DNA of 5,827 nt. It comes from Nitrospina sp. (GTDB lineage Bacteria; Nitrospinota; Nitrospinia; Nitrospinales; VA-1). The first letter of the stretch is position 1. Each line of letters starts with the position of its first letter. Positions 5,147-5,827 of the stretch are shown one piece after another. Under the pieces are notes generated by a model. It was not told where the DNA came from, did no database searches, and saw nothing but the letters and a program-made list of their open reading frames with translations. Position numbers and translations under genes: made by a program. The stretch covers positions 1 to 5,827 of the forward strand of contig JABJCF010000147.1 in the NCBI GenBank assembly GCA_018665625.1. Direction: 5' to 3'.

Positions 5147-5698
5147 ATGAACCCCAATAATTGTGTTTTATACAGTGGTGGTGCCCAAGGTTCTGAAACC
5201 GAATTCGGCAAGATAGCGGAAAAATTTGGTGTGCAGGAAGTAAATTATACTTTCGATGGACATAAAATTTTCAGGTCTCGCGGTGTTCGTGTCCTCACTT
5301 CCGAGGAACTTTTAAAAGGGGATGTCAGCTTGGCTTACTTGGCAAAGCTTATGCATAGGAAATATAATACGGGCCCCATGTTTAAAAAAGTCCTTCAAAG
5401 TATTTGGCATCAGATCAATAGCGCAGAGGAAGTTTTTGTTGTAGGCACGATCCTCGATGACAATACAGTTAAGGGCGGAACGGGTTGGGGCGCGGAATTT
5501 TCTAAATTGTGCAATAAATCTTTGCATGTGTATGACCAAGAACAACATGCATGGTTTAAATGGTCCAAAGAAAATTGGAGCCATGAAGATCAACCAAAAA
5601 TAAAACATAAAAGTTTTGCGGGGACCGGTACTAGATTCTTGAATCCGAAAGGCAAAAAAGCAATTAAGGATTTGTTTGAGCATTCTTTCAAGAAATAG
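5147..5698 (+). CDS. SLOG/YspA-like putative nucleotide-binding protein
   Basis: The product is 183 residues, predicted soluble. Three motifs point to the SLOG (Smf/DprA-LOG) Rossmann-like superfamily, in the branch of small YspA/YpsA-like proteins: SGGAQGSE near the N terminus (10-17), the phosphate-loop-like [10 protein letters not shown] (110-119) preceded by a strand EEVFVVGT (94-101), and FAGTGTRFL (157-165), similar to the GIGTR-type motif of the group. Members bind nucleotides or derivatives, and some enzymes of the superfamily hydrolyse them; the ligand here is unknown. The central segment (44-91) is rich in Lys and Leu and has no motif I know. The start is ATG with no visible ribosome site. 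Its stop is 5 bp before the GTG of larC, and the AGG at the stop serves that start, so the two are probably coupled. That suggests, but does not show, a link to the nickel-pincer nucleotide pathway. Confidence 0.75.
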   Translation: MNPNNCVLYSGGAQGSETEFGKIAEKFGVQEVNYTFDGHKIFRSRGVRVLTSEELLKGDVSLAYLAKLMHRKYNTGPMFKKVLQSIWHQINSAEEVFVVGTILDDNTVKGGTGWGAEFSKLCNKSLHVYDQEQHAWFKWSKENWSHEDQPKIKHKSFAGTGTRFLNPKGKKAIKDLFEHSFKK

Positions 5699-5699
5699 G
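5697..5699 (+). promoter_or_regulatory. Short ribosome site for larC inside the upstream stop codon
   Basis: AGG at 5697-5699 overlaps the TAG stop (5696-5698) of the SLOG gene and lies 4 nt before the GTG at 5704. The arrangement suits translational coupling. An in-frame stop at 5677-5679 and the lack of other start codons after it leave GTG 5704 as the only reasonable start. Confidence 0.5.
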
Positions 5700-5703
5700 C
5701 TCT

Positions 5704-5827
5704 GTGAAAACTCTTCGAGTCGCTTATTTCGATTGTTATTCCGGTATTAGCGGTGACATGATTTTAGGGGCTCTGGTAGACCTCGGAGTCGATATAAGAG
5801 GGATTCGAAAAGTTTTAAAAAAAATTG
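5704..5827 (+). CDS. larC: LarC, nickel-pincer cofactor biosynthesis protein (5' part only)
   Basis: Only the first 41 codons are in the window; the frame is open to the end. The N-terminal strand and loop [20 protein letters not shown] (6-25) is the signature start of LarC (older name DUF111), whose members begin with a YFDxxSGxSGDMxLGAL motif. LarC is the CTP-dependent nickel insertase that finishes the nickel-pincer nucleotide cofactor of lactate racemase and related enzymes; this is family knowledge. The start is GTG, 5 bp after the SLOG gene, in a different frame. Other pathway genes (larB, larE, larA) are not in view and may lie downstream. The full protein is usually about 400 residues, so about nine tenths is missing. 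Confidence 0.9.
   Translation, partial: MKTLRVAYFDCYSGISGDMILGALVDLGVDIRGIRKVLKKI

Noticed and set aside
5312..5683. Open frame of 123 codons on the minus strand
   Set aside because: It lies wholly inside the SLOG gene, whose motifs are clear, and its own composition (Phe- and Ile-rich) has no recognisable domain.

Overview
The window is 5.8 kb of AT-rich (roughly 40% GC by eye) bacterial chromosome. It carries seven protein genes that look real and one tRNA gene. The tRNA with genome-encoded CCA, the sigma70-type promoters, a Fur-box-like operator and a larC start all fit a Gram-negative-type bacterium, but nothing here fixes the lineage. There are no transposases, phage genes, CRISPR repeats or integrase-type attachment sites.

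Left part (1-2245): a serine alpha/beta hydrolase of the BEM46/YfhR type is followed 47 bp later on the same strand by a leucine-rich-repeat protein. The LRR protein has about twelve repeats of 27 residues and a very acidic C-terminal tail, an architecture like eukaryotic RanGAP/Rna1. The two may be co-transcribed. A GC-rich hairpin lies in the gap that ends this transcript.

Middle (2246-4374): a minus-strand gene of unknown function converges on the LRR gene. It is divergent from a metallo-beta-lactamase-fold protein of about 467 residues, which has an HxHxDH metal site, a mid-region resembling CMP-Neu5Ac hydroxylase-type MBL proteins, and a C-terminal domain that looks SCP2-like.

Right part (4375-5827): an elongator tRNA-Met(CAU) has its own promoter and is bracketed by a perfect 8-bp inverted repeat. 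Next is a small BFD-like [2Fe-2S] protein whose promoter -10 element lies inside a Fur box (15 of 19 bases match the consensus), so it is probably induced by iron starvation. Then comes a SLOG/YspA-like nucleotide-binding protein, followed after 5 bp by the start of larC, the nickel-pincer cofactor gene, which runs off the window. The last two are probably one translationally coupled unit.

No single multi-gene system covers the window. The best leads are the Fur-controlled ferredoxin-like gene, the Rna1-like LRR protein, the SLOG-larC pairing and the orphan minus-strand gene.
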